DNA of 64,000 nucleotides from positions 1 through 64,000 of IMG/VR virus record IMGVR_UViG_3300050821_010761. The stretch is one strand, 5' to 3'. The position numbers and the translations under genes are program-made. The notes beneath the pieces were generated by a model, which searched no databases, was not told where the DNA came from, and was given only the letters and a program-made list of their open reading frames with translations. Below, one piece after another: positions 42,055-50,478 of the stretch (position 1 is the first letter of the stretch; every line of letters starts with the position of its first letter). This DNA is from a virus.

Positions 42055-42590
42055 TTCTTCCCCGATGTAACGTAATAGTCAGCGCTGGAATTTCCGCTGC
42101 GCATTAAAAGATCCATTTTTTTCCTCATGTACCGACATACATTTTCTAATACTTTGATTTTACCGTCAAAGTTGTTTTCTAGGGCTTTCAACTGATTGAC
42201 CCTATCTAGACATGCCTGATATTGTTCGTCTCTAGCAATAAAAGCTTTGCGAAGATCGGCATTGTCTTGAGTTTTCTTGATCCCCTTTTCTTCTAAATAT
42301 TGAGGATATTTATCTAATAGAATGTCAGCCTTAGCTTCTTCTAACGCCTTTTCTGCAAAGACTATTTGATAACCGATTGCAGATAGATAGCGCTTAAGAT
42401 CGCGATATGCTTCATTAAATGTGTGTTCCAAGTCAGAGTAGGTAGAAGGATTGACCACCTTTGCTTCGATGAATCTTTGTTCTGCTTCTCTGTTGCTGCT
42501 CATGTCCATGCGCAACTCAGGTGATGTCCCAAAAGATGGGACCACCATGACATTATCGGACGGAGCATGAACAGGTGAATTTTCGCTCAC
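42051..42590 (-). CDS. Helical protein between SSB and recombinase
   Basis: A 179-residue protein with a disordered first 30 residues and then long helices (YRDLKRYLSAIGYQIVFAEK, LDRVNQLKALENNF). Its position directly after the SSB gene and near the RecA-like gene is that of recombination mediators such as T4 UvsY, but it has no recognisable UvsY sequence. It ends in ATGA with the next gene. Confidence 0.55.
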   Translation of the reverse strand: MSENSPVHAPSDNVMVVPSFGTSPELRMDMSSNREAEQRFIEAKVVNPSTYSDLEHTFNEAYRDLKRYLSAIGYQIVFAEKALEEAKADILLDKYPQYLEEKGIKKTQDNADLRKAFIARDEQYQACLDRVNQLKALENNFDGKIKVLENVCRYMRKKMDLLMRSGNSSADYYVTSGKK

Positions 42591-42600
42591 CCGTTTCTCC

Positions 42601-43659
42601 TTATGAAATACCCAATGATTTCAAGAAATCGGCGTCACTCATCTCAGTCAATTTATCTGCCGTGGTCTGGGGCGCTGGAGCAGCTTTAGGTGCAGATACT
42701 GGCGTCGAAGCAGTAAGATTAACATCCTGGGATTGAGTGGGTGCTGGAGTCGAAGTTACTGTTGTGTCTGCAACAAGTGGAAGCGCTGTTTCTGATGCCG
42801 TATTATCTGTGACATCATCATCTCCTGGTTCATCTACGACTTCTTCTTGTGTAGCGCCATCTGTAGCAAAGCCAAGAATATCATCGATGTTTGGCGAAAT
42901 GCCCGTGGTCAACGCAGCTTCCTTAACGATTTGGGCTACTTGCTCAGAAGTTGGACTCTTGAACAATTGATCCAAGCGTGCTGCTTCATCTCCCAAACGA
43001 TCTAGTACATCGTCTGAAAGGCTAGAAACGTATTCTTGTTTTACTTCTACTTCTCGTCCATTAACGGTTGCCGTGATGAGTTCTTCGTACACGTCAACTT
43101 TGTAATTTGTTTCGTTGCCAGTGCCAGTGCGTGTAAACTTGAAAAAACGACGATCTTCAATGCCAAGAGGCTCAATGCCCTTCTTGCGGAGTTTATTAAT
43201 TTCTTCCTGAAGTGCCATTTTGGCCTTGTGTCGAAGTTTTAATACTACGATATTACCCTGAAGATCTATAGCGTTTACATAGTGGTTCTTGTCGAGATTA
43301 TATAAGGACTTTTGTCCACCAATTAATTTGAACAGAGCTTCTTTGGTTTTCTCATCGCCAGCTTTTTTAGCTTTATCTAATTGTGCTCGCAACACGTCTA
43401 AACGCTCAACTGCCGCGTCTGGTACTTCAATCATATATGGCGGCTTACGGTTCTTAACCAAGCAGCTATTGAAGGGGCGGCTCTTGCCAGCGGCATTCTT
43501 ATAGCCATAATGAATAGCGTAATAGACGCTCCAACGACCTTCTTTTGCTAAACTTCCAATCGGAGGAAGGATGCCCCAAACGGCTTCGCCGTCTTTAATT
43601 TTTTCGAATTTTCTTTGTGTGTTGCCGTATTTCGGTCGTCCAATTTCTACTCGTCCCAT
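42601..43659 (-). CDS. Single-stranded DNA-binding protein, gp32-like
   Basis: A 352-residue protein. The N-terminal two thirds hold an OB-type core with gp32-like passages (WSVYYAIHYGYKNAAGKSRP, FFKFTRTGTGNETNYKVDVY). From about residue 265 on there is an acidic, Pro/Thr/Ala-rich linker ending in MSDADFLKSLGI, the conserved acidic tip that SSBs use to bind partner proteins. The zinc ligands of T4 gp32 are not evident. The protein should coat ssDNA at the fork and regulate the recombinase. It is the third gene after a good promoter at 44693. Confidence 0.75.
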   Translation of the reverse strand: MGRVEIGRPKYGNTQRKFEKIKDGEAVWGILPPIGSLAKEGRWSVYYAIHYGYKNAAGKSRPFNSCLVKNRKPPYMIEVPDAAVERLDVLRAQLDKAKKAGDEKTKEALFKLIGGQKSLYNLDKNHYVNAIDLQGNIVVLKLRHKAKMALQEEINKLRKKGIEPLGIEDRRFFKFTRTGTGNETNYKVDVYEELITATVNGREVEVKQEYVSSLSDDVLDRLGDEAARLDQLFKSPTSEQVAQIVKEAALTTGISPNIDDILGFATDGATQEEVVDEPGDDDVTDNTASETALPLVADTTVTSTPAPTQSQDVNLTASTPVSAPKAAPAPQTTADKLTEMSDADFLKSLGIS

Positions 43660-43668
43660 TTTTTCTCC

Positions 43669-44457
43669 CTATTTTTTAAGTAAAGTTTTCATCGAATCAA
43701 TTGTAGCTTTTACATTCTCTTCTGTCACTTCTTTTACTTTGAAAGTATTGATGCTTTCCGAAGAGAAATTATTCAAAGACTTTGATACCTTGCCTGCCAA
43801 AACAAGCATAACACGATTGCCACGAATTCCCAAGTCTTTAAGTAAATCTTGAGTGAGTTTTTCATCGCTAGTGGACAAAAGGATAGAAGTCGTCTTACCA
43901 GAATGATTGCGATTGATAGCTTCATCAAGAATCGAAGTCGTAGCTTGAATACCAACGATTTCGGCACCAATTTGTTCATTGATGGCCTCTTTAACGATTG
44001 ATGTAAATTCTTCCTGCGTCTTTACTGGCTTTAGATATTTTTCCTTAAAGATCAATTGATTATATTGATTGGCGTCCAATTCCATCATCTTGTCTTCGAG
44101 ATGACGTCCTAAAACGTCGAACAAATTCTGTTGGCCCTCTTTACCTAAATAAAGCGTGGGATGAATGCGTCCAGATAGATCAGAATAAAACTGATCAGGA
44201 TCGGCAGAAAACAGTTTGAATCCTTCGCCAGTTGCAATTGTTTCAAAATCTTTTCTTTGTGAGCCAGCCACGATAATGAAAACCGCACTCTTTAGAAGAT
44301 CAAGTCGATACATACTTTTTAACACAGCAAGCTGTTCGATTGCTTGATTTTTTCTTCCACGGCGACCATTCAGTGTCTCTGCTGGTCCATCTTCTACATT
44401 TTCATTAGCGAATTGCTTATAGCTATTGATTTGATTTAAAACACTTTCAAGTGACAT
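43669..44457 (-). CDS. Unassigned protein upstream of SSB
   Basis: A 262-residue protein of alternating helices and strands (SAVFIIVAGSQRKDFETIAT, TTSILLSTSDEKLTQDLLKD, GNRVMLVLAGKVSKSLNNFS), which suggests an alpha/beta Rossmann-like fold. No nucleotide-binding motif or catalytic set is clear. Conserved position between a membrane protein and SSB may point to a DNA-related role or virion protein; not assigned. Confidence 0.55.
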   Translation of the reverse strand: MSLESVLNQINSYKQFANENVEDGPAETLNGRRGRKNQAIEQLAVLKSMYRLDLLKSAVFIIVAGSQRKDFETIATGEGFKLFSADPDQFYSDLSGRIHPTLYLGKEGQQNLFDVLGRHLEDKMMELDANQYNQLIFKEKYLKPVKTQEEFTSIVKEAINEQIGAEIVGIQATTSILDEAINRNHSGKTTSILLSTSDEKLTQDLLKDLGIRGNRVMLVLAGKVSKSLNNFSSESINTFKVKEVTEENVKATIDSMKTLLKK

Positions 44458-44466
44458 GTGTGCTCC

Positions 44467-44673
44467 CTAAGATAAAATCTTAACTGCTAAAGTTACTAGT
44501 GCTGTAAGTGCGGTGATGCCCAACAGAAAATTTACAAGGTGTCCGAGACCGATTCCTACGGTTATGAGAAAAGCAGTTCTAAATGGGGTCTTGCTTGTTG
44601 CTGCCAATGCTGATGTCGTAAGCGTTGCAAAAGTGTTCGTCACACCAGTGGGGTTTGTAGTATTATCGTTCAT
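44467..44673 (-). CDS. Small membrane protein
   Basis: A 68-residue protein with a polar Thr/Asn-rich N terminus and two closely spaced hydrophobic segments (FRTAFLITVGIGLGHLVNFL and LGITALTALVTLAVKIL), forming a likely helical hairpin in the inner membrane. GGAG lies before the ATG. It is the first gene after the promoter at 44693. A class II-like holin or membrane anchor is possible but not shown. Confidence 0.6.
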   Translation of the reverse strand: MNDNTTNPTGVTNTFATLTTSALAATSKTPFRTAFLITVGIGLGHLVNFLLGITALTALVTLAVKILS

Positions 44674-44692
44674 TTTTTCTCCTTATGAGATG

Positions 44693-44722
44693 AATGTATC
44701 ATGGCGATACGATTTGGGTCAA
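44693..44722 (-). promoter_or_regulatory. Sigma-70-type promoter for the membrane protein-SSB-recombinase operon
   Basis: On the minus strand TTGACC (44722-44717), 18 bases, then TACATT (44698-44693) with TGA directly before it (extended -10). The 57-base gap between the subtilisin gene and the next start holds only this and a GGAG site, and it has no other visible function. It fits recognition by host RNA polymerase. Confidence 0.6.
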
Positions 44723-44730
44723 GAATTATT

Positions 44731-45549
44731 TTAATTGCAAACGTTTTTTTCTTTAGAAGCCAACTTACCAGTTGCCACAGCCGTAGCTTGTGAGGTGCCC
44801 GTCATATACATACATTGTCCAGGAACGCACACCTTGACATTTGTACCTTTTTCCCACATATTAACTCTATCTCCGAAATTACTAGTGGGATTATGGGTTT
44901 CTCCATTTGAATAAAGGTTTCCTACTACTATCACACGATCATCATCCATGGCAGGATAATATGGTTTTTTTGCCAAATCAGATCTTTCGTTTCCTGCAGC
45001 TGCTACAAATTTTCCGCCAGCATCTATGAATGCTTTTACGGCCTGTTTTTCCTCATCCCTGGTAGAAAGTCCTCCACCAGAATAATTGAAATATTTTGCA
45101 TGAATGCTTGTTGCGTAGTTAATTGCTTTGATGGTATTTTCTAAATTATCATTATTTTCTGAATCTGAAGATGGATTGTAGTATTTCAATATGACTATGC
45201 AATAATTTACATTCGTCTGTTTTAAGATTCCGTCTATGATACCAGCGACATGTGTTCCATGTCCGTGATCATCCGATGGAACTGGATCAACAGTAGCGTA
45301 GTCTGCAAGCGGATGAAATTTTTGAACAGAAGTGAAGTCTCTGTGACCAAACTTGCAAAGTTTTATTTTGAGATCAAATAATGTTGCTCCAAATCCAGTA
45401 TCTGCTATTGCTACCACAATTGGTTTTCGCGTGCAAGGTATGCCCACCCTTTTCTTTGGCTTTTTAACTGGGAATGGTTGACTCGGTGCTGTTCCACAGC
45501 TAATCAAAGCTAACATTACTGATAAAATCAACGAAAAAGATACTTTCAT
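44731..45549 (-). CDS. Subtilisin-like serine protease lipoprotein
   Basis: A 272-residue S8-family protease with the full triad: Asp50 in VAIADTGF, His97 in HGHGTHVAG, Ser253 in TGTSQATA, plus the Asn region AAAGNE. The first 18 residues are a lipoprotein signal (LALISC, lipidated Cys18; +2 is Gly, so outer-membrane sorting in an E. coli-like system). No long propeptide is present and several Cys pairs could form disulfides. This is a secreted or periplasmic enzyme, very unusual for a phage. It has its own promoter starting in the polymerase stop codon. Origin by transfer from a bacterial host is likely. Substrate unknown. Confidence 0.8.
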   Translation of the reverse strand: MKVSFSLILSVMLALISCGTAPSQPFPVKKPKKRVGIPCTRKPIVVAIADTGFGATLFDLKIKLCKFGHRDFTSVQKFHPLADYATVDPVPSDDHGHGTHVAGIIDGILKQTNVNYCIVILKYYNPSSDSENNDNLENTIKAINYATSIHAKYFNYSGGGLSTRDEEKQAVKAFIDAGGKFVAAAGNERSDLAKKPYYPAMDDDRVIVVGNLYSNGETHNPTSNFGDRVNMWEKGTNVKVCVPGQCMYMTGTSQATAVATGKLASKEKNVCN

Positions 45550-45555
45550 TCTTTA

Positions 45556-45584
45556 ACTATATTACAAAATGGGACGGTAGTCAA
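45556..45584 (-). promoter_or_regulatory. Strong sigma-70-type promoter for the subtilisin gene
   Basis: TTGACT (45584-45579), 17 bases, TATAGT (45561-45556) on the minus strand, a near-consensus match. The TTGACT contains the TGA stop of the polymerase gene. The -10 ends only six bases before the ATG at 45549, so the transcript would start at or next to the start codon (leaderless) unless translation begins further in. Confidence 0.6.
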
Positions 45585-48500
45585 GTCTCAACAACCACGC
45601 TAATAATAGCCATATCCTTCCTGCCTATCTTTTTTCTGAAAAACGCCGTTATGATGCTACCTTTTTTAAGTTCTGGTGGATATACTAGTTTTCCACTCTC
45701 ATATTCGGGCCACATGACCTTTTCTGAAACATAGCCGTCCGCGTCAAGAACCAATTTGAGAGCCCGCTTTGTGCCGTTAGAAAATGAGAATTCTTTAGCT
45801 TGGATAACAAAACAAGTAGCGGCTATGTATACGTCTTTTTCCAACGTCTCGCCAGTCATTTCGTCTAGGCGTTGCAACTTCTCTCCATTTATGAGCAGAG
45901 TTTTATAACCTTTGGCATTGATAACCATTGGAACACCAGCGCCTTGATTAGAAAGGACTTTTGAATGATTCTTGCCTAGATCAAACATGTTGATTGGCAA
46001 AGATGGTAAAACTGCCTTTTTCATTGCCGCTTCTTTTATTGGAAACTTTTCAATTTCTATGTATTCTTCTGGAATCTCACTTTCTTTTGGTCCTGTGGAG
46101 CGAACTTTTTTGCCTTCTTTTGCCGCTTTTTCAAGTTTATCAGAGTAAGCTTTAGCTTCGACTGCGTCTTGATACATCTTAAGTTTTTCTAAAAGGCCAG
46201 TTTTAGGAGGAAATAGGCTATCAAGTACCCCAACATGAATGAGCTTATGACTAAGACTGTCCCCAGCAACATCTTTATCAACAAATTCTTTAATGTTTGC
46301 ATATGGTCTTCCGTTGACGATTGGATCTATTGTAGCATCGCCCATTCCTCTAATGACGCCTAGTTTGGAGCGAATTTTCTCATTGGCGTAGTCAACTACC
46401 ATATGATCACCAGATAGATTAATGTCTGGCGGCAATACCATGTCTTTAACATAAGGCCAGAAAGTGCCTGTGATTTCTTGCTCAGAAGCATTTGTAAGAA
46501 TTGCAGCCCACCATTCAAGTGAATAATAATGCCTTAAGAACATGCAAGCATAAGCAATGTGCATATAACCAACTGCATGAGAAGAATTGAATCCGTATCT
46601 TCCGAAAGTGACCATCTGCTCCCAAATTTTTTCCGCTGTTTCCAGGGAGACCTTTTTTGTAGCACCTTCCAAGAAATCAGGCTTCATTTTGGTCAACTTA
46701 TCCATTTTCTTCTTAGCCATGTTTTCTCTAAGAAGTTCCGCTGTTTCCGCATCCATATCGGCTAAGCCACTAGCGATCTTATTTAAATTTTCTTGGAAAA
46801 CCAACACGCCGTAAGTATCAGGCAAAAGGTCTGCCATTTCTTGGATATCTGGCGAAGATTCGCCTTTTCTTCTGAGCATATATTCTTCGATCATGTTTCT
46901 GCCAGTGTTAGGATCTATGTAATCCGCTGGACCAGGACGAACGAGTGCAGTCAAAGTAGCTAAGTCCATCATGCTTTTTGGCAGCATTTCCATTAGATGG
47001 GGCCTAACCGCATTAGTACTGAGTTGAAAAATGGTTTCTGTGGAACCGTTCCAAGTAGATTGGTAAACTTCTAATATTTCTGGTAGATCCCAAATGTAAA
47101 GTTTCTCGCCCTTGTGAGTGAAATAACCTACTGTATTTTTTTCATTATTTTTTTTATTAATCAAGTCAAGACAAATTCTAATATCTTTGAGTTGCGCCAC
47201 TGTAAGAAAGTCGTACTTGATCAAACCTGCCGACTCAGTCTCCTTAGCTTCGTACTGGGTTATGCAACCTTCCTTGGTGGGAATTACGTTTTTAATGGGC
47301 ACGTCAGCCAAAACGAAAGCGCAAGGATGCTGACCAAAGGCTCTCGTGATGCCCATGGCTTTAGAAACAATTTCCCATTCTTGTGGATATTTGTTTGCAT
47401 ATTGTTGCAATTCAGTAGATTGATCAATCAATCCAGGAACGTGGGTACCATCTGATTCATTTTCATAGCCTAGGACATACTTGGTATCAGAAATTCCAGT
47501 TGGCGGTGTCCCGAAACCCTTAGTCAATACCTCAATTTCTGGCAATACCTTACCATGGAAGTATCTATTAGTATCTTTTATGGCACTCTTAAGACGAATT
47601 GTGGTTCTAGTACTAATTCTAGCTGCTTTATCGCCCCATCGACTATACAAATAGCCGCTTTTGCCATCTTCGCCAGTTAATAACTCCTGACTTTCTAGAT
47701 CTGTATCTATATCTGGCAATTTTTTACTTTGAATTCTGACCATGGAAAAGAAGCGTTGAAAAGGAAGATCGTATTTGAATGGATTGATCTGTGTGATTCC
47801 AGTAATGTAGCATAGCAGTGAGCCTCCAGAACTACCTCTCAAGGGACCAACCAGTTGACCATTTTCTTGATAATGATTTAGAACGTTGCGAATTGGCAAA
47901 AAATAGGGTGCAAGATCGTAAACTCCATTTCCATGAATAACTTCTATTTCTTCTTTGAGTCTAGCAACATATTTAGGATCGTCCCATTTCATACGACCAG
48001 TCTCTTTGGCTATCTTCATCAGTTCTTGTATAGCTGAGCCTTCGCTTTTCGCCAAGCGCCAATCGTACTTGAGTGAAAAATTGTCATATTTCTCTGCCCA
48101 GGAGGCATTATTGTGCAAGTAGATGGATGTAGACAAAGGATCTATCCCTAGAACATCAACTAAGTATTGACCCATTTCTGTGAAATCTTTCATGTAATAA
48201 TTGGGCTGCAATTTGTTATTGCCCTCTAATCGCATAGTCTGGACGATCTTATCTTCCTTGTTGGCATAATAAGCATAATCAGAAACCATTACGGTTACGT
48301 CGTGTTTATTTGCTAAAGCTACTAGGAATTTATTGACTTTGGTTTGTGCGTCTCCACCAGGCAATGGCAGAAAGCCTTTGTGCAACTTAACGGAATCTAT
48401 GTCTTTATTGATTTCGTAGAATGCCATGCCCTTAGTTAAGGACTTGATCGTAGAATGTCCAGATCTTTCTGCTAAATCGAGAGCTTTGATCCTACGAGCC

Positions 48501-49183
48501 CTATCGGTCGTCACAGTATCGTTGGCTAAAATTGCGTCCTTAGTACCATCCGTATATTTGATCTCTACTACCTGACTCCACTTTTTCATGTATGGTTCAG
48601 CGATCAAAGCGATCCAGAGTCTTTCCCAACCGAAAATTTCTTTGAGTTTTTCTAGAATCTTTTGTCCAGCTTCAGCTGCGCCCGCGAGCATGGTTTTTCC
48701 AACCATGCAATGTACGCCGCCGATGACAAAATCGACGTTGAACTGCGATATGAATTTAAGATCTTTCCATGACCAAAGTTGCTGTTTTTCTTCATAGATC
48801 TCGATAGTCGGTAAGTCCGTTCGACTAACAAACTTGACTAATTCTTGATAGGCTGCTTGGTCTCTGCAATAGATAGTGGCATTGAAATATTTACAGCGAT
48901 CAGCAGGAGTACCAGCTACAAAAGGGCACTGAGGATCTTTAAAGAATATTTCTATTCCAGGAATGAATTTCATCCCCTCTTTAGTGCATTGCTCATAGGC
49001 TTTCATGGCAGAAGAAAGATGGCCCATATCAGTATAGGCGAAATATTTTCTTCCAAGTTCCTTAGCTTTGGCAACCATAGCTGGTAGGGTAGCTCCAGTC
49101 AATGGGGATTCAGGATGGCAATGTGGGCTCACCGTAAGTATTGGAGTTTCAACTGGGGTTTCTGGTGTAACGATTCTGATCAT
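45581..49183 (-). CDS. dnaE: DNA polymerase III alpha-like replicative polymerase
   Basis: A 1200-residue C-family polymerase. Order: N-terminal PHP domain (residues 1-270), palm with catalytic pair in KLPDIDTDLE (near residue 489), fingers with AFGQHPCAFVLAD and LTALVRPGPADYIDP, QENLNKIASGLADMDAETAE, and YGFNSSHAVGYMHIAY, then the C-terminal HhH/OB region. Where bacterial DnaE has TDHG the PHP domain reads YTDMGHLSS and the first His cluster is altered, so PHP proofreading activity is probably lost; a separate DEDDh exonuclease is encoded at 49607. Catalytic aspartates are intact. This should be the phage's main replicative polymerase. No beta clamp or clamp loader was seen in the window. 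Confidence 0.85.
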   Translation of the reverse strand: MIRIVTPETPVETPILTVSPHCHPESPLTGATLPAMVAKAKELGRKYFAYTDMGHLSSAMKAYEQCTKEGMKFIPGIEIFFKDPQCPFVAGTPADRCKYFNATIYCRDQAAYQELVKFVSRTDLPTIEIYEEKQQLWSWKDLKFISQFNVDFVIGGVHCMVGKTMLAGAAEAGQKILEKLKEIFGWERLWIALIAEPYMKKWSQVVEIKYTDGTKDAILANDTVTTDRARRIKALDLAERSGHSTIKSLTKGMAFYEINKDIDSVKLHKGFLPLPGGDAQTKVNKFLVALANKHDVTVMVSDYAYYANKEDKIVQTMRLEGNNKLQPNYYMKDFTEMGQYLVDVLGIDPLSTSIYLHNNASWAEKYDNFSLKYDWRLAKSEGSAIQELMKIAKETGRMKWDDPKYVARLKEEIEVIHGNGVYDLAPYFLPIRNVLNHYQENGQLVGPLRGSSGGSLLCYITGITQINPFKYDLPFQRFFSMVRIQSKKLPDIDTDLESQELLTGEDGKSGYLYSRWGDKAARISTRTTIRLKSAIKDTNRYFHGKVLPEIEVLTKGFGTPPTGISDTKYVLGYENESDGTHVPGLIDQSTELQQYANKYPQEWEIVSKAMGITRAFGQHPCAFVLADVPIKNVIPTKEGCITQYEAKETESAGLIKYDFLTVAQLKDIRICLDLINKKNNEKNTVGYFTHKGEKLYIWDLPEILEVYQSTWNGSTETIFQLSTNAVRPHLMEMLPKSMMDLATLTALVRPGPADYIDPNTGRNMIEEYMLRRKGESSPDIQEMADLLPDTYGVLVFQENLNKIASGLADMDAETAELLRENMAKKKMDKLTKMKPDFLEGATKKVSLETAEKIWEQMVTFGRYGFNSSHAVGYMHIAYACMFLRHYYSLEWWAAILTNASEQEITGTFWPYVKDMVLPPDINLSGDHMVVDYANEKIRSKLGVIRGMGDATIDPIVNGRPYANIKEFVDKDVAGDSLSHKLIHVGVLDSLFPPKTGLLEKLKMYQDAVEAKAYSDKLEKAAKEGKKVRSTGPKESEIPEEYIEIEKFPIKEAAMKKAVLPSLPINMFDLGKNHSKVLSNQGAGVPMVINAKGYKTLLINGEKLQRLDEMTGETLEKDVYIAATCFVIQAKEFSFSNGTKRALKLVLDADGYVSEKVMWPEYESGKLVYPPELKKGSIITAFFRKKIGRKDMAIISVVVET

Positions 49184-49434
49184 TATTCTCTAGTGAAAGG
49201 ATTGAATTGTTTAAATAAATAAGGCTCTTCATTTTGGAATATATCTTCCAATGCTTTCATAAAAAGCCAAGCATCTCCCTTTGATAAGCCTACTATCTCT
49301 TTCCCCTCTCGGACGAAAGTAATTACATCCGATGTTCCATGGTATTGAGCATAATACGATTCTTCCGTGGAATCCATTTTGCCACAATCATAGGGGTCGT
49401 TATATTTTACTGTTCTGGTCTGGTAGCCGCTCAT
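49183..49434 (-). CDS. Small unassigned protein before polymerase
   Basis: An 83-residue protein (VKYNDPYDCGKMDSTEESYY, GDAWLFMKALEDIFQNEEPY), starting with ATGA overlap on the stop of the 59-aa gene upstream and sharing one base with the polymerase start. GGAGG lies just before the ATG. No motif recognised. Confidence 0.6.
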   Translation of the reverse strand: MSGYQTRTVKYNDPYDCGKMDSTEESYYAQYHGTSDVITFVREGKEIVGLSKGDAWLFMKALEDIFQNEEPYLFKQFNPFTRE

Positions 49435-49443
49435 TCTGCCTCC
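49430..49443 (-). repeat. 14-bp gene-junction repeat, copy 1
   Basis: GGAGGCAGAATGAG read on the minus strand joins the end of the 59-aa gene to the start of the 83-aa gene, supplying ribosome site, stop and start at once. An identical copy is at 49606-49619. Confidence 0.8.
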
Positions 49444-49610
49444 GACAAAGCGGCGCGGAAGTTATAGGATAGAGCTAAATTAACGCCGAAAGCATTTAAT
49501 TCGACCGTAGTATATTCTACTGCCTCATTCCTAATGAAGTCTCTGCGCACATTTGGCCAGAGTCGTTCGTCGGTTACAATCACGCTGAATGTAAAGTAAT
49601 ATTTACTCAT
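49431..49610 (-). CDS. 59-aa unassigned protein
   Basis: A complete frame from ATG 49610 to TGA 49431 fills the gap between exonuclease and the next small gene, with ATGA overlaps on both sides and GGAGG before its start. The product begins MSKYYFTFSVIVTDERLWP and ends SYNFRAALSEAE; it looks like one beta hairpin plus helix. Perfect fit of start, stop and ribosome site makes it real despite its size. Function unknown. Confidence 0.7.
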   Translation of the reverse strand: MSKYYFTFSVIVTDERLWPNVRRDFIRNEAVEYTTVELNAFGVNLALSYNFRAALSEAE

Positions 49611-49619
49611 TCTGCCTCC
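49606..49619 (-). repeat. 14-bp gene-junction repeat, copy 2
   Basis: The same GGAGGCAGAATGAG joins the exonuclease end (LLEAE) to the start of the 59-aa gene. Matching ends (SEAE, LEAE) and starts (MSKYY, MSGYQ) suggest that the junction was duplicated or was the exchange point when the small gene entered. Confidence 0.8.
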
Positions 49620-50242
49620 AACAGGGAGATCAGGTCTTGCGTAGAGCCAGAACTTTCTTTCTTCGATTTCATGATTTCAAGAAGTTTTTTGTAAACATCC
49701 ACAGTCATTAAGGTATCGTCTTTGGCAGAGTGAGCATTCCTTTTGGGTAAATTCAGAAAATCTACCACGGAACCAAGGTTGCCGAGATCGCGAGGGAACC
49801 AGCCAGAATCCTTAAGAAGCCAAATGATTGGATTCGTGTCTATATTTCTATAATGACAGAACTTTTCCCACTCGTCTTTTCTCATGATGTGGTGAGAGAT
49901 GAAATTCAAGTCGAAAGGAATATTGTGCCCAAGGGGAATTAGATTGCTGTAACGACCTGGCAAGCGATGCTTCTTTAGCATTGTTGAGATTTTTTCTTTA
50001 GCTTCTGAATAGGTCAACGTAGAAGGATCTGCCAGGTGTTTTTGAAGATCGATACCGTTAACTTTCATCGCCCCAGCTTCTGTAACGGGTAGACGATCAT
50101 TGTCTGGTTTTAATTTCAGGTCCAATTCTTCCAGGATTTGAAAGTTATCATCAATCACAGAAATATAAAGCGTAAGAAGATCGCTGGTCTTTGGATCCAA
50201 GCCACCAGTTTCGCAGTCTAGGGGCACATATAATTGACTCAT
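49607..50242 (-). CDS. DEDDh proofreading exonuclease (epsilon-like)
   Basis: A 211-residue protein with Asp9-x-Glu11 (PLDCETGGLDP), GHNIPFDLNF with the middle Asp, and HSAKDDTLMT with the His and last Asp, giving the complete DEDDh site. Length and motif spacing match the DnaQ epsilon subunit. Two small genes separate it from the DnaE-type polymerase, whose own PHP domain looks inactive, so it is the likely proofreader. The C-terminal 20 residues (SSGSTQDLISLLEAE) might hold a short polymerase- or clamp-binding peptide. Confidence 0.8.
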   Translation of the reverse strand: MSQLYVPLDCETGGLDPKTSDLLTLYISVIDDNFQILEELDLKLKPDNDRLPVTEAGAMKVNGIDLQKHLADPSTLTYSEAKEKISTMLKKHRLPGRYSNLIPLGHNIPFDLNFISHHIMRKDEWEKFCHYRNIDTNPIIWLLKDSGWFPRDLGNLGSVVDFLNLPKRNAHSAKDDTLMTVDVYKKLLEIMKSKKESSGSTQDLISLLEAE

Positions 50243-50478
50243 GGCTGATTTTCCACGTAAGCAATTGATCCGTTCGCCATGACTTTAAGCATAGGAACTT
50301 GGATTTCATATTGATCAACATATATATGGGGAATGGATTCGTAATACCGATATGCTGCTTCTTGTGCGGTTCTCCGTAATTGGTCTAGCGTGTTTTGCGT
50401 CATTTTTTCTCCGTAGAAAGGCTCAACAGCTTCTTGTATAGCTTTTTTAAATCCTTCTTCAATTTCCTGCTGTGTCAT
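50239..50478 (-). CDS. Small unassigned protein
   Basis: A 79-residue helical protein with a beta end (EGFKKAIQEAVEPFYGEKMT, YEIQVPMLKVMANGSIAYVE). ATGA overlaps on both sides with RNase H and exonuclease genes show it is translated within the operon. No family recognised. Confidence 0.6.
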   Translation of the reverse strand: MTQQEIEEGFKKAIQEAVEPFYGEKMTQNTLDQLRRTAQEAAYRYYESIPHIYVDQYEIQVPMLKVMANGSIAYVENQP

